Source of the DNA: Streptomyces sp. Ag109_O5-1
Lineage (GTDB): Bacteria > Actinomycetota > Actinomycetes > Streptomycetales > Streptomycetaceae
Direction of reading: 5' to 3'
Length of the DNA: 64,000 nucleotides
Assembly (NCBI RefSeq): GCF_003814875.1
Contig: NZ_RKQF01000001.1
Coordinates: forward strand, 2,542,001-2,606,000
Of the stretch, positions 1 to 8,848 are shown in pieces (position 1 is the stretch's first letter; every line of letters starts with the position of its first letter). The notes under the pieces were generated by a model. It saw nothing but the letters and a program-made list of their open reading frames with translations. It made no database searches and had not been told where the DNA came from. The position numbers and the translations under genes were made by a program.

Positions 1-1117
1 CGCGGTAGCCCGGGCTCGGGCGGCCCATGGAACCCGTCTTCAGCGTCTGCCCCGGGCTGTTGGAGACCTGCACGGCCGTCTCGGTCTGCCCGAACCCGTC
101 CCGGATGGTCACGCCCCAGGCCCGCCGCACCTGCTCGATCACCTCGGGGTTGAGCGGCTCGCCCGCCGCCACCACCTCACGGGGCGGGGTCCCCAACTGG
201 CCCAGATCGGCCTGGATGAGCATCCGCCACACCGTCGGCGGGGCGCAGAAGGAGGTCACCCCGTGCCGGTCCATCTCGGCCATCAGGCGGGCCGCGTCGA
301 AGCGCGTGTAGTTGTGGATGAAGACGGTCGCCTCGGCGTTCCACGGGGCGAACAGGTTCGACCAGGCGTGCTTGGCCCAGCCCGGCGAGGAGATGTTGAG
401 GTGCACGTCACCGGGCTGGAGGCCGATCCAGTACATGGTGGCCAGATGCCCGATCGGGTACGAGGTGTGGGTGTGCTCGACCAGCTTGGGGCGGGCGGTG
501 GTGCCCGAGGTGAAGTAGAGCATCAGCGGGTCGTCGGCCAGCGTGGGCCCGTCCGGCACGAAGCCGGCCGAGGCGGCGTACCCGTCCTCGTACGCCTCCC
601 AGCCCGCCACCGGCACCCCGCCCACCGCGATCCGGGTGTACGTCCCCGGCACGTCGTCGAACTTGGCGGTGTCCTCGGCGCGCACGAGCACGTGCTTCAC
701 CCGGCCCCGGTCGACGCGGTCGCGCAGGTCGGCCGGGCCGAGCAGCGGGGTGGCCGGGATGACGACGGCGCGCAGCTTCATCGCGGCCAGCGCGGTCTCC
801 CACAGTTCGGCCTGGTTGCCGAGCATGACGAGGATGCGGTCCTCGGGCTCGACGCCCCGCGCGCGCAGATGGTTCGCGACCCGGTCGGAGCGCTCGGACA
901 GCTCCGCGAAGGACAGCTTCGTCTCGGTACCGTCCTCCTCGACGATGTGCAGGGCGGTACGGTCGTTGCCCTCGGCGATGACGTCGAACCAGTCGAGCGC
1001 CCAGTTGAAGTGGTCCGGACGCGGCCACTCGAAGCCCTCGTAGGCGGTGGCGTAGTCCGCGCGGTGTTCCAGCAGGAAGTCCCGTGCCCTGCGGAAGTCC
1101 TCCGTCGCCCTTGTCAT
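1..1117 (-). CDS. AMP-binding acyl-CoA synthetase, C-terminus beyond window
   Basis: ANL-superfamily enzyme that would activate a carboxylic acid as an acyl-adenylate and transfer it to CoA. The frame reads from ATG at 1117, eight bases after a GAGGAGG ribosome site, and stays open to the left edge, about 372 residues. The P-loop-like motif YFTSGTTARPK lies near residue 200 and the adenylate motif GFGQTET near residue 350. The missing end should carry the hinge and the catalytic lysine domain. The closest known groups are benzoate or medium-chain acyl-CoA ligases; the substrate cannot be read from sequence. It is divergent from the GAF-LuxR gene at 1246, which probably controls it. The family call is secure, the substrate is not. 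Confidence 0.88.
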   Translation of the reverse strand, partial: MTRATEDFRRARDFLLEHRADYATAYEGFEWPRPDHFNWALDWFDVIAEGNDRTALHIVEEDGTETKLSFAELSERSDRVANHLRARGVEPEDRILVMLGNQAELWETALAAMKLRAVVIPATPLLGPADLRDRVDRGRVKHVLVRAEDTAKFDDVPGTYTRIAVGGVPVAGWEAYEDGYAASAGFVPDGPTLADDPLMLYFTSGTTARPKLVEHTHTSYPIGHLATMYWIGLQPGDVHLNISSPGWAKHAWSNLFAPWNAEATVFIHNYTRFDAARLMAEMDRHGVTSFCAPPTVWRMLIQADLGQLGTPPREVVAAGEPLNPEVIEQVRRAWGVTIRDGFGQTETAVQVSNSPGQTLKTGSMGRPSPGYR

Positions 1118-1191
1118 CAGCGTCCTCCTCAGTACCGGACCATTGCCGGGCGGCTCTCTGGCATCGTGTAATCCGTGATGCAGGTCTCACT

Positions 1192-1207
1192 ACCCCCGAA
1201 CGGGGGT
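1192..1207. promoter_or_regulatory. Palindrome in the ligase/LuxR divergent promoter
   Basis: The sequence ACCCCCGAACGGGGGT is a perfect inverted repeat with 7-base arms and a 2-base centre, the only strong dyad in the 128-bp region between the divergent ligase and LuxR genes. A position shared by both promoters fits an operator bound by the adjacent LuxR regulator. Binding is inferred. Confidence 0.45.
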
Positions 1208-1245
1208 GTGGACAGCACAGGGCCGGGGTCGAAGGGGCAATACAG

Positions 1246-2079
1246 GTGGCAGCAGAGGTCGCGGGGGCGGTGGAGATACGCGGTGCGCTGGCCAGACTCC
1301 GGCGCACCACCGGGCTCCCCATCGCGTTCGGCGGGCTGGTCGAGGCGGGCCGGCCGCAGATGCGGATCAGCGAACTCAGCGGCACCAACACGATGTCTCT
1401 GCGCTCGCTCGCGGTGACCTCGGGGAACGGGCTGGGCGGCAAGGCGGTCGCGCTGGCCCGCCCGTGCGCGGTCACCGACTACTCCGTCTCCCGGCAGATC
1501 AGCCACGAGTACGACATCCCGGTGGCGGTCGAGGGCATCCGCTCGGTCCTCGCGGTGCCGGTGGTGGTACGGCGCCGGGTGCGGGGCGTGCTGTACGGCG
1601 CGCTGCGCACCGCCCAGCCGCTGGGCGACCGCACGCTGGGCGCGGCGGTGGCGGCGGCCCGGGACGTGGAGCAGGCGCTGGTCGTGCAGGACGAGGCGCG
1701 GGGGCTGCTGGTGGCGGCCCGGCCGGAGCCCGCCGTCGTACCGGATCCGGGAGCCGCCTGGGAGCAGGTGCGGGAGGCGCATGCCGCGCTGCGGGCGCTG
1801 GCGCCGCGGCTCGCCGACCCCGGGCTGCGGGCCGAACTGCTCGCCGCCTGCGGGCTGTTGACCGCGCCGGTCCCGGCGGCCGAGACGGTCCTGGCACCGC
1901 GTGAACTGGACGTTCTGTCCTGGGTGGCGGCCGGTGCGACCAACGCGGCGGTGGCCGAGCGGCTGGGGCTGCGGCCCGAGACGGTCAAGGGCTATCTGCG
2001 CTCGGCGATGCGGAAGCTGGGCGCCCACACCCGGGGGGAGGCGGTGTCGGCGGCTCGTCGGACGGGACTGTTGCCGTAG
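1246..2079 (+). CDS. GAF-like LuxR-family transcriptional regulator
   Basis: About 277 residues from a GTG start at 1246, chosen because GAAGGGG precedes it and the conserved part begins just after it; longer upstream readings would run through the promoter. Residues 10-140 resemble a GAF-type effector-binding domain. The last 60 residues form a LuxR helix-turn-helix (PRELDVLSWVAAGATNAAVA, then a TVKGYLRSAMRKLG recognition region). There is no receiver domain, so it is probably ligand-controlled rather than part of a two-component pair. It is divergent from the acyl-CoA ligase with a palindrome between them, which suggests control of that gene. The effector is unknown. Confidence 0.82.
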   Translation: MAAEVAGAVEIRGALARLRRTTGLPIAFGGLVEAGRPQMRISELSGTNTMSLRSLAVTSGNGLGGKAVALARPCAVTDYSVSRQISHEYDIPVAVEGIRSVLAVPVVVRRRVRGVLYGALRTAQPLGDRTLGAAVAAARDVEQALVVQDEARGLLVAARPEPAVVPDPGAAWEQVREAHAALRALAPRLADPGLRAELLAACGLLTAPVPAAETVLAPRELDVLSWVAAGATNAAVAERLGLRPETVKGYLRSAMRKLGAHTRGEAVSAARRTGLLP

Positions 2080-2252
2080 CTCGGACGGGGGTTGTTGCCG
2101 TAGCGGAGGGGACCCATTCCATTCATGCGGACACGCTTTGAATTTCCGGCTGCCGAGGCGCTGTTATTTCCCTCACCACGCCGTTCGGCCGAATTTCAGG
2201 GTTCATTGCCTAGAATTTGGCTGGGACACGACACACGAGGGGAGCGGTGACC

Positions 2253-5048
2253 GTGCGACGGGACTTCCAGGAGCCTGCCAGATGCCGCCCCGATCTGGTC
2301 ATCGGCCGGACGGAGCTGGTCGCGGCGGCCCGGGAACAGCTCGCCTCGGGCGGCAGCGTGCTCCTGCACGGGCCCGCCGGAATAGGTAAATCGACCGTCC
2401 TGCGGGCACTGGAGACGGAATACGCCGGCGCCGCCCGTACGGTGTTGCGCTGCTCCGCCACCGAGTCCGAATCCCACCTTCCCTTCCTCGCGCTCGCCGA
2501 CCTCTTCGGGCTCGTCCTCGACGAGGTCGCGCCCCACCTGCCCGGCGCCCAGCGCACCGCCCTGGAGTCGGCGCTCACCGGCCGCGGCGAGTCCACCCTC
2601 CAGCGCGACGGCCTCGCCCTGCGTCTCGCCGTGCTCTCCGCACTGCGCGCGCTGGCCGCCGAAGGCCCGGTACTGATCGTCGCCGACGACCTGCAGTGGC
2701 TGGATCCGGCCAGCGCCGAACTCCTCGGCTTCGCCGCCCGCCGGCTCGGCGGCACCCCGGTCCAACTGCTGTGCGCGGTCCGCACGGAGGGCCAGGAGTA
2801 CGACCGTCACCTGCGCGCATCGCCGCCGGACACCGTCGCCGTACGCCTCGGCCCGCTCAACCGCAAGCAGGTCTCCGAACTGCTCGACCACCGCGGGCAC
2901 GCCGGGCTGACCCGTTCCACCGTCCGGGAGATCCACCGCACCAGCGGCGGCAACCCGCTGTTCGCCCTGGAACTCGGCCGCGCCCTCGCCGAGAACGCGA
3001 CCCCGCCCCGCCCCGGCGAGCCCCTGCCGGTGCCGACCTCGCTGCGCGCCCTGGTGCTCACCCGCCTCGACATGCTCTCCGTAGAGGCCCGCCGCACCCT
3101 CCTCGTGGCCAGCGCCGGGGCGAGACCCACCCAGGCGCTGCTGCACGCGGCAGGCCGGGAGAACGCCGAGGCGGAGTGCGCCCAGGCGGCCGAACTCGGG
3201 CTGCTGGCCACCGAGCCGGAGGGCCCGGCCGTACGCTTCGCGCATCCCCTCATCTCCGCCGCGCTGTACGCCGAGGCGCCCGCCCAGGAGCGCCGGGCCG
3301 CGCACGCGGCGCTGTCGACGGCCGCCTCCGACCCGATCGAGCGGGCCCGCCATCTGGCCCTGGCCACCACCGGCACCGACCCCGAGGTCGCCGCGCGGCT
3401 CGCCGAGGCGGCGACCCAGGCCCGGGACCGGGGCGCGCCCTCGGTGGCCGCGCAGATCGGGCTGCTCGCCGCCCGGCACACCCCCGGCGACAACGTGCCC
3501 GGCCCGGACGAGCGCCGGCTGCAGGCGGCCGAGGACGCGACCAGCGCGGGCGAGGTCGACCTCGCCCAGGACATCGCCCGCGAGGTGCTCAACCACGCCA
3601 CCCGTCCGGCGGACCGGGTACGGGCCTGGATCCTCGTGATCGACTCGGCCGGCCACACCATGACCGAGGTCGACGCGGCCTTCCCGCACGCCCTCGCCGA
3701 CGCCGGCGACGACCCCCGGCTGCTCGGCCTGGTCCACTACCAGCTGGCCTGGCGGTCGCTGATCGTGGAGGGCGACTTCACCGAGGCCCGGCAGGCGGCC
3801 GCGCACTCCGCCGACCTCGCGGCGCGCGGCGACGACCGGCGCACCGAGCTCCTCGCGCTGTCCCTGCAGGCCCAGGTCGAGACCCTGATGGGCCATCCGG
3901 CCGCACCCGCCACCATCAAGCGGGCGCTGAAGGAGCCCCAGGACCCGAACGTGTCGTGCCATCACAACGGGGCGGGCAGCGCCCGGTTCCGCTGGCTGGT
4001 GATGGGCGACCAGCTGGCCGAGGCGCGGGCCACGGTCACCGCGCTGCTGCGCGAGGTGCGCCGGCGCGGCCAGGTGGAGAGCGAGGTCCACTTCCTGCGC
4101 GGGCTCGCCGAGACCGAACTGCGCTCCGGGCACTGCGGACGGGCCCTCGACCTGGCCCGGGAGGGCCTGCGCCTGGCCCATGACTGCGGGATCGGCGAGA
4201 CCGCCTCCGCGATGCTCACCTCACTGGCCGAGGCCTCCGGCGGAGACGTGGACCGGGGCCTGGCCCTGGCCCGGGAGGCGGTGGAGCACGCCGAGCAGGA
4301 CGGCGACACCGTGTACCTCTCACGGGCCCTGGGCGCACTCGGATACGCCCAGTTGGTGGCCGGCGACCCGGCGGGCACCGTCCGCTCGCTGCGCCGGGTG
4401 CGGGAGCTGGAGCAGAGCCTCGGCATCACCGACCCGGCCCGCGGCCGCTGGCAGGGCGACCTGGCGGAGGCACTCGTCCGGGTGGGTGAGACCGCCGAGG
4501 CGCAGGACGTCATCGACGTCACCCGGGAGCACGCGCTCAGACTCGGCCGGGAGAGTGTGCTCGCCGTGCTCGACCGGGCGGAGGCGCTCGTCCGGGCGGC
4601 GCGCGGGGAGCACGACGCGGCCGTGGCCCAGCTGACCTCGGCCCAGGACCGGTTCGCCAAACTGGGCTACGGCCTGGAGGAGGCACGGGCCGCGTTCGCG
4701 CTGGCCTCGCTGCGCGACCGGCGCTCCCCCACCGCGTTCGACGAGGCCACCCGGCTGTTCCGGCGCTGCCGGGCGCTGCCCTGGCTGCGCCAGGTGGACG
4801 AGGCCGTCTCGGCACCCGAACCCGCCGTCGAGGCGCCGGCCGAGCCGGCCGTCCTGGAGGGGCTGGCCGCGATGGAGCGTCAGGTCGCCGCGCTGGTCAT
4901 GGAGGGCGCCACCAACCGGGAGATCGCCGCTCGCCTGTTCATCAGCGTCAAGACGGTGGAGGCGACGCTCACCCGCGTCTACCGCAAGCTGGGCATCCGA
5001 TCGCGCGTGGACATAGTCCGTTTGGCGGCGGGGCGACGCGCGAAGTGA
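2253..5048 (+). CDS. Large ATP-binding LuxR regulator (LAL/MalT type)
   Basis: A 931-residue LAL regulator. Walker A GPAGIGKST is at residues 40-48, Walker B VLIVADDLQWLD near 140-151, a long helical TPR-like middle follows, and the C-terminal LuxR HTH (AAMERQVAALVMEGATNREI) lies around 870-930. This family binds ATP and an inducer and then activates promoters through the HTH. GTG at 2253 sits 8 bases after GAGGGGAG; GTG at 2247 is an alternative but very close to that site. A TAGAAT hexamer at 2211-2216 is a plausible -10 box with no clear -35. The secreted trypsin downstream, with a palindrome above its promoter, is a natural target, but that link is inferred. Confidence 0.9.
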   Translation: MRRDFQEPARCRPDLVIGRTELVAAAREQLASGGSVLLHGPAGIGKSTVLRALETEYAGAARTVLRCSATESESHLPFLALADLFGLVLDEVAPHLPGAQRTALESALTGRGESTLQRDGLALRLAVLSALRALAAEGPVLIVADDLQWLDPASAELLGFAARRLGGTPVQLLCAVRTEGQEYDRHLRASPPDTVAVRLGPLNRKQVSELLDHRGHAGLTRSTVREIHRTSGGNPLFALELGRALAENATPPRPGEPLPVPTSLRALVLTRLDMLSVEARRTLLVASAGARPTQALLHAAGRENAEAECAQAAELGLLATEPEGPAVRFAHPLISAALYAEAPAQERRAAHAALSTAASDPIERARHLALATTGTDPEVAARLAEAATQARDRGAPSVAAQIGLLAARHTPGDNVPGPDERRLQAAEDATSAGEVDLAQDIAREVLNHATRPADRVRAWILVIDSAGHTMTEVDAAFPHALADAGDDPRLLGLVHYQLAWRSLIVEGDFTEARQAAAHSADLAARGDDRRTELLALSLQAQVETLMGHPAAPATIKRALKEPQDPNVSCHHNGAGSARFRWLVMGDQLAEARATVTALLREVRRRGQVESEVHFLRGLAETELRSGHCGRALDLAREGLRLAHDCGIGETASAMLTSLAEASGGDVDRGLALAREAVEHAEQDGDTVYLSRALGALGYAQLVAGDPAGTVRSLRRVRELEQSLGITDPARGRWQGDLAEALVRVGETAEAQDVIDVTREHALRLGRESVLAVLDRAEALVRAARGEHDAAVAQLTSAQDRFAKLGYGLEEARAAFALASLRDRRSPTAFDEATRLFRRCRALPWLRQVDEAVSAPEPAVEAPAEPAVLEGLAAMERQVAALVMEGATNREIAARLFISVKTVEATLTRVYRKLGIRSRVDIVRLAAGRRAK

Positions 5049-5096
5049 GAGCGCTCCCGGTTAAGTGAGGGGGACCGAGGGTTTTCCCTCCCCCAT

Positions 5097-5146
5097 CCCC
5101 CTAGGGGGTTCCCTCATTGGGAGGGTGGGGTTCCGGGTCCTAGCTT
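5097..5146 (+). promoter_or_regulatory. Putative promoter and palindromic activator site of the trypsin gene
   Basis: TTGGGA at 5117-5122 and TAGCTT at 5141-5146 are separated by 18 bases, a reasonable vegetative promoter about 105 bases before the trypsin start. The perfect 12-base palindrome CCCCCTAGGGGG at 5097-5108 ends 8 bases above the -35 hexamer, where an activator would sit. The LAL gene ends 48 bases further upstream and is the obvious candidate activator. Visible sequence plus inference. Confidence 0.45.
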
Positions 5147-5252
5147 ATGGATGTGCCGCTCGCCCGGGCATACGGGGGTCGGTCCCGCGACCCCCGTGCT
5201 GCACCCCCCACACCCGCGCGACCCCCACCGGCAACCCCCACTGAGGAGACTC

Positions 5253-6044
5253 ATGTTCGGGCCAAACCGCGCAAGAAAGACCGCCGCCACGCTCGTGGCG
5301 ACGGCCGCCGCCGCAGCGACGGCGCTGATCGCGTCCCCCACCGCGTCAGCCGCCCCCCAGCCGATCGTCGGCGGCACCACGACCACCACCACCGCGTACC
5401 CGTTCATGATGCAGATCACGGACGCCTCGGGCAGCCAGTTCTGCGGCGGCACCCTGGTGTCGGCGACGAAGGTGGTGACCGCCGCGCACTGTATGGAGGG
5501 CGAGTCCACCAGCAGTGTCCGAGTGGTCGGCGGCCGCACGTACCTGAACGGCACCAACGGCACGGTCAGCAAGGTCAGCAAGATCTGGATCAACCCGGAC
5601 TACACGGACGCCACCAACGGCGACGACGTGGCCGTCCTGACCCTGGCGACGTCGATGTCGTACACCCCGGCGTCGTACGTCTCCGCCTCGGACACGAGCG
5701 TGTACGCGGCCGGCACCACGGCCCGCATCCTCGGCTGGGGCACCACCTCGGAGAACGGCAGCTCCTCCAACCAGCTGCGGACCGCGACCGTCCCGATCGT
5801 GTCCGACTCGAGCTGCAAGAGCTCCTACGGTTCGGACTTCGTCCAGACCGACATGGTTTGCGCCGGATACACGTCCGGCGGCACAGACACCTGCCAGGGC
5901 GACAGCGGCGGTCCCCTGCTCATCGGGGGCGTCCTGGCAGGGATCACTTCCTGGGGAGAGGGGTGCGCGGAGGCCGGTTACCCGGGTGTCTACACCCGGC
6001 TGACCACCTTCTCGGACCTGGTGACCACGCAGGTCAACTCGTGA
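5253..6044 (+). CDS. Secreted trypsin-like serine protease
   Basis: A 263-residue chymotrypsin-fold (S1) protease. ATG at 5253 follows GAGGAG. Residues 1-34 form a signal peptide with a basic start, alanine-rich core and ASA end; a short propeptide may follow, because the mature trypsin start IVGG begins at residue 38. Catalytic residues are visible: His79 in TAAHC, Asp125 in DDVAVL and Ser218 in CQGDSGGPL. Asp212, six residues before the serine, matches trypsin Asp189 and predicts cleavage after Lys or Arg. It would act outside the cell in nutrient supply or development. It lies directly downstream of the LAL regulator and is probably controlled by it. Confidence 0.93.
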   Translation: MFGPNRARKTAATLVATAAAAATALIASPTASAAPQPIVGGTTTTTTAYPFMMQITDASGSQFCGGTLVSATKVVTAAHCMEGESTSSVRVVGGRTYLNGTNGTVSKVSKIWINPDYTDATNGDDVAVLTLATSMSYTPASYVSASDTSVYAAGTTARILGWGTTSENGSSSNQLRTATVPIVSDSSCKSSYGSDFVQTDMVCAGYTSGGTDTCQGDSGGPLLIGGVLAGITSWGEGCAEAGYPGVYTRLTTFSDLVTTQVNS

Positions 6045-6083
6045 CCCAGAAGATCTCCTGAGTACAGCTCAGGTGAGAAACCG

Positions 6084-6124
6084 GGGGGCGTTGCGGGCTT
6101 CCACGAGCAGCCCGCAGCGCCCCC
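6084..6124. terminator. Strong hairpin between convergent genes
   Basis: Two 16-base arms (6084-6099 and 6109-6124) pair with a single G-U and a 9-base loop. The hairpin sits between the converging trypsin and tautomerase genes and could end both transcripts. No U-tract follows, as is common in actinobacteria. Confidence 0.75.
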
Positions 6125-6139
6125 TATCCATGCGTGCGC

Positions 6140-6322
6140 CTACTTGTCGGCGGTGAGCGTCCCGGCGGCGCCCCAACTGTCCGCCGGGACCTCGTGGATC
6201 CAGACCTGAACGGTCTCGGCCGGGATCTTGTACGCGTCGACGAAGGCGTCGGTGACCCGCCTGACGAGGTCCCGCTTGAGCTCGGTGTCGCGGGGACCCT
6301 GCTGGATGGTGACGATCGGCAT
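6140..6322 (-). CDS. 4-oxalocrotonate tautomerase family protein
   Basis: A 60-residue protein beginning MPIVTIQQGPRD. After removal of Met, Pro1 is the catalytic base of this family, which interconverts keto and enol forms of small acids. Length and the tail pattern (VQVWIHEVPADSWGAAG) fit the small single-domain members. ATG at 6322 is placed by GGAGGAG seven bases upstream and by the need for Pro after Met; a longer in-frame reading has no ribosome site and would bury the proline. The physiological substrate is unknown. It stands alone between a terminator and a LysR gene read in the same direction. Confidence 0.88.
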   Translation of the reverse strand: MPIVTIQQGPRDTELKRDLVRRVTDAFVDAYKIPAETVQVWIHEVPADSWGAAGTLTADK

Positions 6323-6466
6323 CGCTGAACTCCTCCGAGTGCGTTTCCTGTTCGGTGGATCCAGTCCATCGCAGGGTACGTCCGCGACCAAGAAGCAGAT
6401 CGCGACGGCAGCGATCAGCTTTGGTGATCGATGCTCCTGGCCGGCTTTCGCGATCGGCCTTCCCGG

Positions 6467-7333
6467 TCAGCTTTCGTGATCGCCGCAGGCCAGCAGGAGG
6501 GCGTCCAGGTGCGCGGACGCTCCGGCGGCGGGCACGGCGAGGCCGGTCGCCAGGGCCAGGCCCGGTGCGCGGAACGGCACGAAGGCCACCCGGGGGCTGT
6601 GCAGCACGCGCGCGTGGGACGCGTACACCACCGTCCACAGCGGGCGGGTGCCGATGCTGGCGAGGGTGTCCTGGAGGGAGCCGGGCGACGGTCCGGGCAG
6701 CGGCTCGAAGCCGGCCTCGCGGCAGGCGCCGACGACCAGATCGACGAGGGCGGGGTTGGTACGGCGCTCGGTGAGCGCGAGCGGCAGCCCGGCCAGCTCG
6801 TCGACGCCGATCTCCGGGCGGGCGGCAAGGGGGTGCGAGGCGGGGATGGCGGCCACCAGGGGGTCGGGCCACAGGGGATGCACCCGTACGCCGGGCACGG
6901 GTTCGACGGCCCGTACGAACGCGGCGTCCAGCTGCCCGCCCGCCACCCGGGCCAGCCGCTCGGCCGCCGGCAGCGAGTACAGCTCGACGGGCACGTCCGG
7001 CGCACGGCGCGCGAACGCGGCCAGCACGCGGTCCAGGTGCGTGCCGAGCCCCGTGCTGGTGCCGAGCCTGAGCCCGGCCGGCGGGGCGACGGCGGCCCTG
7101 GCCTTCTCCGCCGCCGCCAGCACGGCCCGCGCCTCGGGCAGCAGCCGCTCCCCCGCGCCGGTGAGCCGGACCCGGCGCGGCGAACGGTCGAACAGCTCGG
7201 CGCCCAGCTCCCGCTCCAGCCGCTGTATCTGCATGCTCACCGCGGACTGCACGATGTGCAGCCGTTCGGCCGCCCTGCCGAAGTGCAGCTCCTCGGCGAC
7301 GGCGACGAAATAGGTGAGTTGCCGCAGTTCCAT
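6467..7333 (-). CDS. LysR-family transcriptional regulator
   Basis: 288 residues with a typical LysR N-terminal winged HTH (MELRQLTYFVAVAEELHFG, AVSMQIQRLERELGAELF) and a C-terminal periplasmic-binding-like effector domain from about residue 85. Without the inserted IS it would be divergent from the LysE-type exporter now at 8849, the standard LysR/LysE arrangement in which the regulator senses a substrate of the exporter. The IS701 insertion lies 13 bases before the start codon, so the native promoter and much of the leader are gone. Expression would depend on the IS. The coding sequence itself looks intact. Confidence 0.88.
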   Translation of the reverse strand: MELRQLTYFVAVAEELHFGRAAERLHIVQSAVSMQIQRLERELGAELFDRSPRRVRLTGAGERLLPEARAVLAAAEKARAAVAPPAGLRLGTSTGLGTHLDRVLAAFARRAPDVPVELYSLPAAERLARVAGGQLDAAFVRAVEPVPGVRVHPLWPDPLVAAIPASHPLAARPEIGVDELAGLPLALTERRTNPALVDLVVGACREAGFEPLPGPSPGSLQDTLASIGTRPLWTVVYASHARVLHSPRVAFVPFRAPGLALATGLAVPAAGASAHLDALLLACGDHES

Positions 7334-7346
7334 GGCCCGACTCTAG

Positions 7347-8775
7347 TAGGACTCCGTTAGGTTGCTCTGGCTCTCAGGTTTGGGCTGGTGGTGGATGTTC
7401 TGGGCAGGGGGCGGTGGCAGGTGGTGCAGGTGCCGGTCCAGCAGTTCAGCAGGTCCTGGATGGCGTCGAGGATCTGGTAGAGGGTGAGTCCGGTGTATCG
7501 GCTTTTGGGGCCAGGCGCTGTTCGGTGAGGAACGCGTGGGCTGCGGTGACCAGGGTGACGTGGTGATGCCATCCGTTCCAGGAGCGGCCCTCGAAGTGGT
7601 CCAGGCCGAGGCCGTGCTTGAGTTCCCGGTAGTCGTGCTCGATGCGCCAGCGGATCTTGGCCAGGCGGACCAGTTCAGCCGGCGGGGTGTTGGCGGGCAG
7701 GTTGGACAGCCAGTAGTCGGTGGGTGCTTCGGCGCCGTCTGGCCATTCGACCAGCAGTGTGACCTCGGTCAGGACACCGTCCCAGTGGCCGTGTTCGGCG
7801 GTGGCGGCGGCCTGGGCCAGGCGACGGGCCCTGACCCCGGCCGGCCGCACCCGGAGCGTCAGGAAATGCGAGCGCATCGGCCCGCGGGAGCCTTCACGCC
7901 AGGTCACCTCGGTGAACGCCTGCCGCCCATGGCCGGCCGCGAGCGCGGCCACCGCAGACGGCTTGTCCCGGTAGCGGGGCTGCGGCTTGCGGCCGTTGCC
8001 CGACCAGGCCGGGGCGGTGGGCTGCGCGTCGTGCGGGTGGACGGTCACGTCCGAACGGATGGCCACGACATAGCCGATGCCCCGCTCGCTCAGGCCGTCG
8101 CGGAAGTCGGCGTTCTGCCCGTAGCCGGCGTCGGCCACCACCACCGGCGGCACCAGGCCCCACCCGGCCAGCTCGTCGATGGTGTCCAGGGCCAGGCGCC
8201 ACTTCTCCCGGTGCCCCACCTCCTGCGGTATCCCGGTCTTCTGCCGCCGTACCGGATCGTCCGCCCACTCCTCGGGCACGAACAACCGCCACTGCAGCGG
8301 ACAGGACGCGGCATCGGAGACCGCGTGCACGCTCACCGCGACCTGGCAGTTGGCCCGCTTGCCCAAAGCGCCGCAGTACTGGCGCGCGACCGCCACCGAC
8401 ATCCGGCCGTCCTTGGGGAACGACACATCATCGACCGCCCAGGCAGCCGGGCCAATCTGCGGCACCATCCGCTGCGCGATCCGCCGCCGCACCGGCACCG
8501 GATCCCAGGTCGACTGGTTCACGAACTGCTGCAGGTTCTGCTCATTGCCGTCCGGCAGCCGTTCCGCCATCGGCTGGATCGACTTCCGCCGCCCGTCCAG
8601 CATCAGTCCCCGCAGATAGCAGTCGCCCTTCGCCCGCTGATCCTTGCGCGGCACCGACGCGAACACATCAGCTACGAATAACGCCAACTTCGCCCGAGCA
8701 CGGTTCACTTCATGTGCGTCCACACCCTCACCATGCCCCCAAACAGCACCGCGAGACAGACCTAACGGAGCACTA
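7347..8775 (-). mobile_element. IS701-type insertion sequence with CTAG target duplication
   Basis: A 1,429-bp insertion. The inverted ends start TAG, differ at two bases and then share CTCCGTTAGGT (14 of the first 16 bases match). Both ends abut CTAG (7343-7346 and 8776-8779), a 4-bp direct repeat that fits the YTAR target duplication known for the IS701 family. One transposase gene fills it. Removing the element leaves the LysR and LysE starts about 80 bp apart, so the insertion split a shared promoter region. The intact ends and target repeat suggest a fairly recent insertion. Confidence 0.88.
7357..8723 (-). CDS. IS701-family DDE transposase, C-terminus in the -1 frame
   Basis: The zero frame runs from 8723 to 7446 (425 residues) and contains the transposase core: AWAVDDVSFPKDG with the first Asp, VVVADAGYGQ with the second, and KIRWRIEHDYRELKHGLGL with the catalytic Glu region. 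Beyond FLTEQRLAPK this frame turns into low-complexity Ser/Thr sequence. The -1 frame instead continues SRYTGLTLYQILDAIQDLL and a CxxC tail typical of family C-termini, ending with a TAA at 7357-7359 inside the left inverted repeat. The switch point is C CCA AAA (plus-strand 7503-7509), a textbook -1 slippery heptamer. Programmed frameshifting or a simple indel are both possible. The fused product would be about 455 residues. Confidence 0.82.
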
Positions 8776-8848
8776 CTAGAGGCCCTGTTTGAATGTGCTC
8801 CGAACGGGCGGCTGTGTTCCGAAGGGCGGCGCGGGAGGAATGATGCAG

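Noticed and set aside
2196..4181. Long open frame antisense to the LAL regulator (661 codons)
   Set aside because: It lacks family features and its composition is that of a shadow of the high-GC LAL gene; the plus strand has clear Walker and HTH motifs.
6400..6480. Three related motifs (CAGCTTTGGTGATCG, CGGCTTTCGCGATCG, CAGCTTTCGTGATCG) after the LysR gene
   Set aside because: Imperfect and short, near the end of a gene; possibly a decayed repeat or weak hairpin, not enough to call a CRISPR-like or operator array.
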